From Ferruginibacter sp. (lineage in GTDB: Bacteria > Bacteroidota > Bacteroidia > Chitinophagales > Chitinophagaceae), in the NCBI GenBank assembly GCA_013141115.1, contig JABFRP010000002.1, forward strand, positions 471,649 through 535,648: a stretch of 64,000 nucleotides of DNA, read 5' to 3'. Both the position numbers and the translations under genes were made by a program. Shown here one piece after another: positions 36,079 through 43,835 of this stretch. The first letter of the stretch is position 1. Each line of letters begins with the position of its first letter. The notes beneath the pieces were generated by a model. The model had not been told where the DNA came from. It was given only the letters and a program-made list of their open reading frames with translations, and made no database searches.

Positions 36079-36102
36079 AAAAATCACCCAATGCGGTATT
36101 CC
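36079..36102 (+). promoter_or_regulatory. Candidate regulator operator, copy 3
   Basis: AATCACCCAATGCGGTATT, two positions different from copy 1 over the 24-base element, 90 bases before the Pro-rich secreted gene that opens the downstream group. Confidence 0.45.
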
Positions 36103-36192
36103 TGCAGCAGATAATAAACAGCAATTTTAAATGTAATTAAAAGAGGCCGCCGAAAATCTTTTTAACAGAGTAGGCTTAAAAAAAATTTAATC

Positions 36193-36441
36193 ATGAAAAA
36201 ATTATTGTTAACCACACTGGTTGTATTAAGTGTAGGTATAAGCTATGCACAAAAACAAAAAGTAAAAGCCCCGGCAACAGCCAGCACAACACCAGCACCA
36301 CCGGTAAAAACACCACCTACTGCACCACCCAAGCCAACAGCAAGAAAAATTAAGCCACCGCTTCCTCCAAGTATGGGTATTGAAAAAGAATTTGATACAC
36401 GCCACCCAATACGACAAGACACGACAAGAACTAAATACTAA
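36193..36441 (+). CDS. Proline-rich secreted peptide (82 aa)
   Basis: A signal peptide (MKKLLLTTLVVLSVGISYA, cleavage near YAQK) followed by a Pro/Thr/Ala/Lys-rich segment (APPVKTPPTAPPKPTA, IKPPLPPS) with no folded domain. Pro-rich spacers of this kind often cross the periplasm or bind cell wall. It starts the tight downstream group and is preceded by operator copy 3. No family recognised; the composition is low-complexity, so similarity searches would be uninformative. Confidence 0.6.
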   Translation: MKKLLLTTLVVLSVGISYAQKQKVKAPATASTTPAPPVKTPPTAPPKPTARKIKPPLPPSMGIEKEFDTRHPIRQDTTRTKY

Positions 36442-36487
36442 ACCGAAATCTTAATATAAAATTTTTTACCAGAAAATAACAATTAAA

Positions 36488-37960
36488 ATGGCACAAAAAA
36501 TTGAAAATTTAATGCAGGCATTGGTGGCAAAATTATATGCCACCATTACAGGCAACGACCCTGCAGTAAAATTACCCAGAAATAAATTTGTTACATGGAT
36601 GATGCCGGGTATTCCTTTTTCTACTACTGACTTTTCATTTTGCTCAAGAGGTTTTGTTGGAGATACGGCAGAGCAAACACAGCTTTTATATCATCAGGCT
36701 TTTGTATTATCAAAATTGTTTGATTTTGTTCCAGAAGTTAATACTCAGTTTTTAAGTGATGATATGCAGCAAGCTATTTTTACTACCACCCAAGATACTA
36801 TTAGTTCAATTTACAAAGATGTACTTACTCATAGTAAAGTAGTAAATATAGAACCCACTGAGGAACAAAAAGAAAAAATTAAGCGATTTAGAGATTTATT
36901 AGTGGTAACAAAAGAAGAAACCAATATTGTAACAGGTGAAAAAAGAACTATAACCCATCCGGGACCACTCACCATTGCTTACAATGAAAAAATGAACGAC
37001 TATATAACGGCAGCCGATGAATATATGAACCTGCTAATTGATGCACAAAGTGCCAGAGGCAGCGATACAGAAGCTATTCGTAGAGTACAGGCTTTCGCCA
37101 GTAAGCAGAATTTTATGGTTCAAAAAATGCAAGCTGCAGAAATGGCATGGACTAGCGAAGGTTACAGAAATGAATACGAAGAAATCAACGCATACATACA
37201 ACAAGTTACACAAAGAAGTATGGTGCTGTACAAAGCAGATTTGTTACAAAAATTAGAATCCTCTATTTTGGCAAGCCCTAGCGATGGAGGTACTCAATTC
37301 CATTATACCACTTTATTGCCTGGCAACTTTGCCGAAAGTACGGCCTGGGCAACATTTAGGTTTAATGAAGAAGACTACGAAACCCATAAAAATAAAAGCA
37401 CCACTCAATGGAATGCTGGTGGGGGAGCAGGATTGTTAGGTTTTGGGGCTAAGGCAAGTGTGAAAAGCAGTAAAGAGAAAAAAACTATAGATGCTGAATG
37501 GTCGAAATTTACAGCAACATTTGAGTTTACGCAGGTACAAATATGCAGGCCATTTTTTGAGCAAGGCTTTTTTGCAATGAGAGGATGGACATTAGATGAA
37601 TTGTGGAACTTAAATTTTGATAATAAGCCAGTTTCCGATGGTGCTGAAAAACCAACCGGAAGATTAGTAGCCTATCCAACATCTGCACTTTTTGTACGTA
37701 ATGTGGTTTTTAAATTTGATGAGGCTAAAAAACATTTTGATGAAAATAAAGAATCGCTTGATGGAGGAGGTGGTGCTAGTTATGGACTTTTTAATGCTAG
37801 TGGTTCTTATACAAAAAGCTCCGAAACGGTTAACAGATCAGCACATATAGAAGGCAACGAATTAAAAATTGATGGGATGCAACTGATTGGTTTTATTAAT
37901 AACATTATTAAAAAATCGCCAGATACTAATCCAGAAATCAGTCCAGAAGATTTTGTTTAG
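36488..37960 (+). CDS. Uncharacterised protein A (490 aa), paralogue of the next gene
   Basis: A 490-residue protein without signal peptide or membrane helix. Residues 1-120 are globular; about 120-260 are helical and coiled-coil-prone; 272-410 form a conserved domain (YTTLLPGNFAESTAW, then FEFTQVQICRPFFEQ at 345-359, and PVSDG...PTGRLVAYPT at 381-398). Two Gly-rich segments (about 309-320, 426-440) interrupt it. It ends with IDGMQLIGFINNIIKKSPD. The same landmarks in the same order occur in the next gene, so the two are paralogues. I recall that such FxF...RP(W/F)F and SPNPDxE-type proteins exist in other bacteria without known function. Located 46 bases after the Pro-rich gene. Confidence 0.7.
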   Translation: MAQKIENLMQALVAKLYATITGNDPAVKLPRNKFVTWMMPGIPFSTTDFSFCSRGFVGDTAEQTQLLYHQAFVLSKLFDFVPEVNTQFLSDDMQQAIFTTTQDTISSIYKDVLTHSKVVNIEPTEEQKEKIKRFRDLLVVTKEETNIVTGEKRTITHPGPLTIAYNEKMNDYITAADEYMNLLIDAQSARGSDTEAIRRVQAFASKQNFMVQKMQAAEMAWTSEGYRNEYEEINAYIQQVTQRSMVLYKADLLQKLESSILASPSDGGTQFHYTTLLPGNFAESTAWATFRFNEEDYETHKNKSTTQWNAGGGAGLLGFGAKASVKSSKEKKTIDAEWSKFTATFEFTQVQICRPFFEQGFFAMRGWTLDELWNLNFDNKPVSDGAEKPTGRLVAYPTSALFVRNVVFKFDEAKKHFDENKESLDGGGGASYGLFNASGSYTKSSETVNRSAHIEGNELKIDGMQLIGFINNIIKKSPDTNPEISPEDFV

Positions 37961-37997
37961 AATAAGATGTAATACGACAAATACAAAACTCATTAGT

Positions 37998-39476
37998 ATG
38001 TCATTAAATATTTCTCTGGCTTTAGCATCAAAAATAAATTTGTTGTTGAATACCGATAGCAATGCAAATATGGGTAAGTTCGTTTCATTTATACCTTCAA
38101 CCCAAAAACTTGAATTCGATTTTAATGAACTTAATTTTTTTAATACCGATGAAGCTATAACAGATGTAGATGCAAATATCATAGAACTTAACCGGTCTAA
38201 TTTTGCAGGTATTGTAAACTTAATCCCACAGGATGGCATTGTATTTAATCCGTTAGACAAAGGTTATTTGTGGGATGTTTTTGAAACAATAGTAAAAAGT
38301 AATTCTATTACGGCCGTTGTAGAATTATCTGCTGAAGAAAAACAAAAATTATTTGAAGCACAAAGCTTTTGTACTGAAAATTTTGCCACGTATAAATCGT
38401 ATAAAAATGCACTTGACCAATGCCAATTAGATTATAATGAAGCTAAGTGCTCAGTTGACAATGCAACCGGCGAAGAAGAAAATGAGTTAACAGCAGAGTG
38501 GAATGAATACAAAGAAAAAATGCTACAGGAAAGAATAGCTTTTGCTGAGATTGAGGTTGAAATTACCGGAAAAAGAACTGCCATTTTAGAAGCATTAAAC
38601 ACTATTGCAAACATACAAACTAAAAAAGGGATAAGCGCTTTAAAAACTGATTTAAAAACAAAGCTGGATTTATTTTCAAAAGCTGTTCCCATTACAGCTG
38701 GCTCTGAGTATTTGTACACAGATTTTTCTCCACTAGGTTCGTTTAATGAGCATTCGCCTGCCTGGAACGAAATTGAATTATATGAAACAGAAATTGAAAA
38801 TTTGTGCAAAAATGCTAACCCCACTTTAGTTGCACTTTATGCTGCCGAAATGGCTGTTGAAAATATTAAGTCAATAACTTTTGAATACGCCGTTATTGCT
38901 GTTGTAAGAGAATGGTTTTCTGAGCCGTTTTTAATATCATCAAATTGGAATTTTGCCTTGCCAGATACAGAAATTGTATCCGATGGCAAAGTGCCTGCAA
39001 GCGGACAAATACCAGCTTACATCACAAAAATAGTATGTGTGCGAAAATTAACTTTTACACCAAAACAAATTGCCACAAAACCTGAAATTATAAAGGCCTC
39101 AATTTTTAATGCTATACGTTCAAAAAATGACAATCAAAAAAATATAGTTTCGGTAAAGGATAATCGAAACAAATCAAATAGTTTAAGTGCGTTTGCTGCA
39201 TTTCCCATCTTTGGTGCAAATAAAAATAAAGGGGTGAAAAGCAAAATAATAAGTACAAGGGTAGTAACAGATCATAGAACTAAGACGAACGAACTATCGA
39301 AATGGCGAACAAAAAATATAGCCAAATTTATACGCTTAAAACCAATAAGTAAACAACCCAAAGCAGAGAATAATATAAAAATCGAACAACCCTTTAATGG
39401 TATAAAATTTATTGCGTTTGAATGTAAACGTTTAGCACAATCTCCTAATCCAGATTTGGAATTGTTGTGGGAGTAA
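37998..39476 (+). CDS. Uncharacterised protein B (492 aa), paralogue of the preceding gene
   Basis: A 492-residue protein from the ATG at 37998; the frame is open 37 codons further, into the end of gene A, but that extension has no support. Like protein A, it has a long helical middle (about 110-230, QCQLDYNEAKCSVDNATGEE), then LYTDFSPLGSFNEHSPAW (239-256), FEYAVIAVVREWFSEPF (295-311), EIVSDGKVPASGQIPAY (325-341) and the tail NGIKFIAFECKRLAQSPNPDLEL. It lacks A's Gly-rich inserts and instead has a basic, low-complexity stretch (about 375-450). No signal peptide. Probably works as a pair with A. Confidence 0.7.
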   Translation: MSLNISLALASKINLLLNTDSNANMGKFVSFIPSTQKLEFDFNELNFFNTDEAITDVDANIIELNRSNFAGIVNLIPQDGIVFNPLDKGYLWDVFETIVKSNSITAVVELSAEEKQKLFEAQSFCTENFATYKSYKNALDQCQLDYNEAKCSVDNATGEEENELTAEWNEYKEKMLQERIAFAEIEVEITGKRTAILEALNTIANIQTKKGISALKTDLKTKLDLFSKAVPITAGSEYLYTDFSPLGSFNEHSPAWNEIELYETEIENLCKNANPTLVALYAAEMAVENIKSITFEYAVIAVVREWFSEPFLISSNWNFALPDTEIVSDGKVPASGQIPAYITKIVCVRKLTFTPKQIATKPEIIKASIFNAIRSKNDNQKNIVSVKDNRNKSNSLSAFAAFPIFGANKNKGVKSKIISTRVVTDHRTKTNELSKWRTKNIAKFIRLKPISKQPKAENNIKIEQPFNGIKFIAFECKRLAQSPNPDLELLWE

Positions 39477-39504
39477 TGATTATTAAACAAATCAAAAACA
39501 ATTC

Positions 39505-40527
39505 ATGAAACAAAAATTTAATCTTTGTAAAGAAAGGGATTTAGAAAAATTAAATATTGCTCCGGAGTGGGCAAAATTTATTATAGATTCCCGTAACTAT
39601 GGCGGAGTTTTTACTTCAATTGATGATGTAATTGCCCTTAGCTTGCCTTTAGATTATTTCGAAATTATCAACAATAATTTTACGTTTGATATCGCCACTC
39701 CCTCTCAACAAAATTTAGTTGGTGTAACAGAGGATGAATTAGTTTTATTAGGAATTAGAGATGATTGGGCAAGCTATATTTTAAGCATCAGAGATAGTAA
39801 AGGAGGTGTATTAACAAGAGATCAAATAATTGAGGTTAAGCTACCGAAAGAATATGAAGAAATAATTATTTCAAATTATCTATTTAAAATCTCTACTATA
39901 CCAGATACATTGCCAAGTAGGGATAATGCAAATTGGCCTGCAAAACCAACTACTATAATACAATATACTTGGGCAGAAATTTGTGACTCATCTAATTTCG
40001 GAGATTTTGAATTTGAAGCAAATCCAACCGAAAACAGCGGTAGAGGAATAAAAATATTAGGCTCTTGGGTGCAGGATAATATTATTTCTGTGAATATTCC
40101 TCAGCTAGTTGGGGTAAATCGTGGAAATTTTTCTGATAGAATTGAACCTTTTACTACTAAAAATTGCACTATCCAATTTCATAAAAATGGTAAACAACAG
40201 TTGATTAAATTATGGGAGGAATGGGAAAGTGCTGGAGTAATTGATAGAGTATTAACTTTTAGTGCTGGATTTGTTGCAAGGTATTCAAGCTCTAATAAAA
40301 CTATATTAAGCAGGCATTCTTGGGGTATTGCATTTGATTTGAATGTTGAATGGAATGGTCAAGGAGTTATTCCACCTTTAATCAATGAAAAAGGTTGCGT
40401 AAGAGAACTGGTAGAAATTGCTAATAATAACGGTTTTTATTGGGGTGGGCATTTTGAAGGTAAATCAAAGTCTACCGGAAAATTGTTCGTTGATGGTATG
40501 CATTTTGAATTAGGTAAAATTCTTTAA
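39505..40527 (+). CDS. M15-type peptidoglycan peptidase with duplicated N-terminal repeats
   Basis: A 340-residue protein. The C-terminal third (about 245-340) is a D-Ala-D-Ala carboxypeptidase/L-Ala-D-Glu peptidase-like (M15_4/VanY) domain. RHSWGIAFDLN supplies the zinc ligands His271 and Asp278, and DGMHFEL the ligand His333; SAGFVARY precedes them as in phage endolysins. Residues 10-60 and 75-125 are two copies of a helix-hairpin-helix-like repeat (LNIAPEWAKFIIDSR / LGIRDDWASYILSIRD; both followed by Gly-Gly). There is no signal peptide. Its substrate should be cell-wall peptide cross-links. It starts 28 bases after protein B. Confidence 0.82.
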   Translation: MKQKFNLCKERDLEKLNIAPEWAKFIIDSRNYGGVFTSIDDVIALSLPLDYFEIINNNFTFDIATPSQQNLVGVTEDELVLLGIRDDWASYILSIRDSKGGVLTRDQIIEVKLPKEYEEIIISNYLFKISTIPDTLPSRDNANWPAKPTTIIQYTWAEICDSSNFGDFEFEANPTENSGRGIKILGSWVQDNIISVNIPQLVGVNRGNFSDRIEPFTTKNCTIQFHKNGKQQLIKLWEEWESAGVIDRVLTFSAGFVARYSSSNKTILSRHSWGIAFDLNVEWNGQGVIPPLINEKGCVRELVEIANNNGFYWGGHFEGKSKSTGKLFVDGMHFELGKIL

Positions 40528-40537
40528 AAAAACGATT

Positions 40538-41794
40538 ATGAAGCCTAACGATTTTTTACTTTGCACATTTGAAGGAGATACAAATAACCCAGCCATCACC
40601 TATGTTGCCGAGATTATTGAATTAAATTTATTCACAAACACTTTTGTATGCGAATTAGTAGACAATTTACAACGATTTACTTTCAATTATGATTTAGGTT
40701 CAACAAACCCATGGAATGGAACTGATACAAATGGCAATGAATATTTAATTAATTCGTATTATATATATTCGCCCAATGGAATAGCTGCACCCTTACTGCA
40801 ACCCCAGGCACAAGATATAGTACTAATTACCTGTAGTGATGGAAAGAAATATTTGTGTTATGTAAACAATCTAACAGCACAACAGACTGAAGTAATTACA
40901 TACAATTATCCTTATTACAATTTAACAGTTGAGGATTTAAATATTACTCAATCAGATTGGGATTTACATCCAGTTGACGAACAAATTATTTCTATTGAGA
41001 CTTGTAGTTTAAATAATGCGATTACAGTGGAAGACTATATAAGGTTTACCAGTAGTTTAATTTCAAAAACAGTTGAAAATTCTTTAATTGCAAAATATAA
41101 TTGGAAAGGAGGACGAGGTATTGCACCAATTGGGTATTTAAAAGGTATTGCAATGGTTTTTGCTAGGGATTATTGTAGATTAAAGAATAATGAACCTTTT
41201 GCAATTGAAATGGCTAAAGCAAACACTAAAGATACAAGTAAAGATGCTTTAGCATGGTTTGAGCAAGAGTTTTTAGATTTGGATATGGATAATAGCAATG
41301 ATGGTGTAGATACGTTAAGGCACTTATTTGTTTTACTTATAGGATTGGGGATGAGAGAATCTTCTGGTAGATATTGCGAGGGTAAGTATACCGAGCAAAA
41401 TAATATATCAGCAGATACTGCTGAGGCAGGTCTATTTCAATCTAGTTATAATTTACGAACAGCACACTCTTTACTACCAATGTTATTCGATAGCTATGTT
41501 GGCAAAACCGATTTTTTAGAAATATTTAAAGAAAAAAAGGGAGGGCAAGTTGAATGTAAAGAGCATAATAAAAAAAATTATGGCACTGGTATAGGTGTTG
41601 CTTTTCAACAATTATCCAAAACATGTCCTGCATTTGCAACTGAATATGCAGCTATAGGTGCAAGAAATAGGAGGAAACTTTGGAATCCAATTATAGAAAA
41701 ATCTATTGAGCTTTTAAAGGAAAGTGATGATATGCTTTTAGATGTACAAGTAATTGCAGATAAATATTATAATTTATGTCAAGTAGTATTATAA
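40538..41794 (+). CDS. Lysozyme-like (muramidase-type) protein, unusual N-terminal domain
   Basis: A 418-residue protein, only 10 bases after the M15 peptidase gene. Residues 255-320 look like a lysozyme/transglycosylase core: LLIGLGMRESSGRYCEGKY places a candidate catalytic Glu at 274, and ADTAEAGLFQSSYN follows as in goose-type or SLT-like folds. Residues 1-150 contain two beta-rich, repeated stretches (ITYVAEIIELN, QDIVLITCSDGKKYLCYVNN) that I cannot assign. It has no signal peptide or holin beside it. Together with the M15 enzyme it would cleave both the glycan and peptide parts of the wall. Confidence 0.72.
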   Translation: MKPNDFLLCTFEGDTNNPAITYVAEIIELNLFTNTFVCELVDNLQRFTFNYDLGSTNPWNGTDTNGNEYLINSYYIYSPNGIAAPLLQPQAQDIVLITCSDGKKYLCYVNNLTAQQTEVITYNYPYYNLTVEDLNITQSDWDLHPVDEQIISIETCSLNNAITVEDYIRFTSSLISKTVENSLIAKYNWKGGRGIAPIGYLKGIAMVFARDYCRLKNNEPFAIEMAKANTKDTSKDALAWFEQEFLDLDMDNSNDGVDTLRHLFVLLIGLGMRESSGRYCEGKYTEQNNISADTAEAGLFQSSYNLRTAHSLLPMLFDSYVGKTDFLEIFKEKKGGQVECKEHNKKNYGTGIGVAFQQLSKTCPAFATEYAAIGARNRRKLWNPIIEKSIELLKESDDMLLDVQVIADKYYNLCQVVL

Positions 41795-42024
41795 ATGTTA
41801 CTGGTTGCTAGTTGTACAAAAAATTGGCGCCTTTGTTGGTATTGTATAATGATAAAGTGGATAAGTATCACTAACAAAACAAGCAATATGATGCCAATAC
41901 TTTTTTATCTGTAAAATTTCTTAAAAACAGAACCTTTCATAATATGAAATTGTAAAAATAAACTTCTTTTTTGCCAGAATTTGGTGTAGACATCTGCCAT
42001 AGCAAACCATATAACAAACTACCT

Positions 42025-42062
42025 TACAAAAAACACTGTGCTACTACCGCACAGTGCTTTTG
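42025..42062 (+). terminator. Intrinsic terminator between the locus and the MazG gene
   Basis: CACTGTGC (42034-42041) and GCACAGTG (42049-42056) form an 8-bp stem extended by flanking A/T pairs (ACAAAA / TTTTGT), ending in a T run. It lies 240 bases after the lysozyme-like gene; the bases between (41795-42024) hold no other gene that I can see. Confidence 0.75.
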
Positions 42063-42125
42063 TATTTAAACCCTTTCTTTATTTACTCTGATCAAGGTAT
42101 TTTTTTCTTCCCCCAATTCATTTGT

Positions 42126-42133
42126 TAGCTTTG
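42126..42133 (+). promoter_or_regulatory. Candidate -7 element of the MazG-like gene
   Basis: TAGCTTTG (TAnnTTTG) lies only 6 bases before the ATG at 42140, predicting a nearly leaderless transcript. Confidence 0.4.
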
Positions 42134-42139
42134 AAAAAA

Positions 42140-42472
42140 ATGCAAATGACAATAAAAGCTGCACAAACCCAAGTTGACCAGTGGATTAAAACCGTTGGTG
42201 TAAAATATTTTAGCGAACTCACTAATCTTGGCATATTAATGGAAGAAGTAGGTGAGTTAAGCAGATTGATGGTGCGTACCTACGGCGAACAATCTTTTAA
42301 AGAAAGTGATAAAGGAAAAGAATTGAGCGACGAGATGGCGGATGTTTTGTGTGTATTAATTTGTTTAGCTAACTAAACAGGTGTAGATTTAACTGAAGCG
42401 CTGCAAAAAAATTTTGAAAAGAAGAATTTAAGGGATTTGGTAAGGCACCGTAACAACGACAAACTAAAATGA
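42140..42472 (+). pseudogene. MazG-like nucleotide pyrophosphohydrolase with in-frame stop
   Basis: The frame encodes a MazG-type all-alpha pyrophosphatase: EEVGELSRL and LSDEMADVLCVL give the EExxE...ExxD metal-binding motifs. After CLAN a TAA (42374-42376) interrupts the frame; the sequence continues in the same frame as TGVDLTEALQKNFEKKNLRDLVRHRN to a TGA at 42470-42472, just as the family ends. Restoring CAA (Gln) at the TAA gives the complete protein, so a single C-to-T change explains the break. The truncated 78-residue product keeps the metal site but loses the last helix. Starts at 42140 or 42146. It ends 5 bases before yihY. Confidence 0.8.
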
Positions 42473-42476
42473 TCTC

Positions 42477-43451
42477 ATGAAATTTTCGATAAAAGATACA
42501 TGGTCAATACTCAAACAATCCTTCATTGATTTTATTGATAATAAAGTTTTAAAACTTAGCGCTGCATTAGCATTCTACACCATTTTTTCTTTGCCTGCAA
42601 TGCTCATCATTATTATTGCAGTAAGCGATGTTTTTTATGGCCGTGCCGCTATTGAAGGAACGCTATACCATCAGATATCAAATTTTGTAGGCACAGATGC
42701 CGCTTTACAAATACAGGAAGCGATCCGTGGTGCAGCTTTATCACAAAGCAGTTATTTTGCAACAATAGTTGGTATCATCACTTTACTTTTTGGTGCCACC
42801 AGTGTATTCAGTGAGATACAAGACTCCATTAACTATATCTGGAAATTAAAATCAAAACCAAAAGGATCCGGGTTTCTGAAAATGGTTGTTAACCGCCTGC
42901 TTTCTTTTTCCCTAGTAATTAGCCTTGGTTTTTTATTATTGGTTTCATTGCTTATTAATGGTTTGATGGATATGCTCATTACCCGGCTGACCGTTATGTT
43001 TCCTGAGCTAACTGTTATTGTGGTGTATGCGGTAAATATTATTATCACATTTGGCATTACTGCTCTATTATTTGCCATGATATTTAAAGTATTGCCCGAT
43101 GCCCGGATACAATGGAAACATGTGAGGGCCGGTGCTTTTACTACCGCCATTCTTTTTATGGTGGGCAAATTTTTAATTGGCTATTATTTAGGGCATAGCA
43201 AACTATCTTCTACTTACGGTGCCGCAGGTTCGGTAATTGTAATGTTGTTGTGGGTATACTATTCTGCCATGATATTATATTTTGGTGCGGTGTTTACCCA
43301 TGTGTATGCGGTATATACCGGCTCTATGATATACCCCAGCAATTATGCCGTGTGGGTGCAGCAGATAGAAGTGGAATCTAAAGAATCTATTCAGCAACAG
43401 CCGGAAGAGAAGGAAGTGATTGAAACACCGGTTACAGAAAAGAAAAAATAA
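42477..43451 (+). CDS. YihY/BrkB family inner-membrane protein
   Basis: A 324-residue membrane protein of the YihY (formerly RNase BN/BrkB) family with about six membrane helices. Family marks are the opening LKLSAALAFYTIFSLPAMLIII, the GATSVFSEIQDSINYIWKLKSKP segment, RLLSFSLVISLGFLLLVSL, LPDARIQWKHVRAGAFTTAILF and STYGAAGSVIVMLLWVYYSAMILYFGAVFTHVYA. Its function is not established; it is not a ribonuclease. The Glu-rich C-terminal tail is cytoplasmic. Directly follows the MazG-like gene and may be read with it. Confidence 0.9.
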   Translation: MKFSIKDTWSILKQSFIDFIDNKVLKLSAALAFYTIFSLPAMLIIIIAVSDVFYGRAAIEGTLYHQISNFVGTDAALQIQEAIRGAALSQSSYFATIVGIITLLFGATSVFSEIQDSINYIWKLKSKPKGSGFLKMVVNRLLSFSLVISLGFLLLVSLLINGLMDMLITRLTVMFPELTVIVVYAVNIIITFGITALLFAMIFKVLPDARIQWKHVRAGAFTTAILFMVGKFLIGYYLGHSKLSSTYGAAGSVIVMLLWVYYSAMILYFGAVFTHVYAVYTGSMIYPSNYAVWVQQIEVESKESIQQQPEEKEVIETPVTEKKK

Positions 43452-43739
43452 CTATTCCGCTTTACGCTGTGCTTTGTAATATTCATAAAACAACAAACCC
43501 GAAAGCCCGAAAAACAACAAGCTGATCATTCCTGTTTTTGAAACAATATACAAGGCTAAAATTAAAACCAGTATTGCAGAAATAAGATACCATGATCTCA
43601 TATCTCCTTTTTGCACTGTAAATATCTCCTTTATTTCTTCTTCAGTCAATCCTTGTTTACTTAACTCGTTTTTTATCTCTCCTTCGGGAAAACCGCTTTT
43701 AAGCTGCTTCCTTATTTTATCTTTCTTCTCCTCTGTCAT
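43452..43739 (-). CDS. Small membrane protein with an N-terminal charged helix
   Basis: A 95-residue protein from the ATG at 43739 (the open frame runs 30 codons further but without support). The N-terminal half (MTEEKKDKIRKQLKSGF, EIKNELSKQGLTEEEIKEIF) looks like a short three-helix SHOCT/UBA-like module; the second half is one or two membrane helices (WYLISAILVLILALYIV, MISLLFFGLSGLLFYEYY). No family name is offered. Its stop is immediately next to the yihY stop, with no terminator between these convergent genes. Confidence 0.65.
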   Translation of the reverse strand: MTEEKKDKIRKQLKSGFPEGEIKNELSKQGLTEEEIKEIFTVQKGDMRSWYLISAILVLILALYIVSKTGMISLLFFGLSGLLFYEYYKAQRKAE

Positions 43740-43784
43740 TACTTTAATATTTTTATTGTATAAAAATACGCAAATGCATAAATA

Positions 43785-43820
43785 AAACAGCATCCTCCAA
43801 CAAGTTGAAGAATGCTGTTT
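43785..43820 (-). terminator. Terminator of the beta-barrel gene
   Basis: A 17-bp stem with a 2-base loop; on the minus strand all pairs form (two G-U), ending AAAC-rich on one side and GTTT on the other. It sits 15 bases after the stop of the outer-membrane gene at 43836. Confidence 0.7.
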
Positions 43821-43835
43821 CAATACCAATGAGGA

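Noticed and set aside
37887..37997. N-terminal extension of protein B into the end of protein A
   Set aside because: The extra 37 codons overlap gene A, have no conserved feature, and the ATG at 37998 follows a normal A-rich start context.
39505..41794. Prophage lysis module
   Set aside because: The two hydrolases look endolysin-like, but no holin, spanin, tail, capsid, terminase or integrase gene lies nearby, and the surrounding genes are chromosomal or part of the two-component-linked locus.
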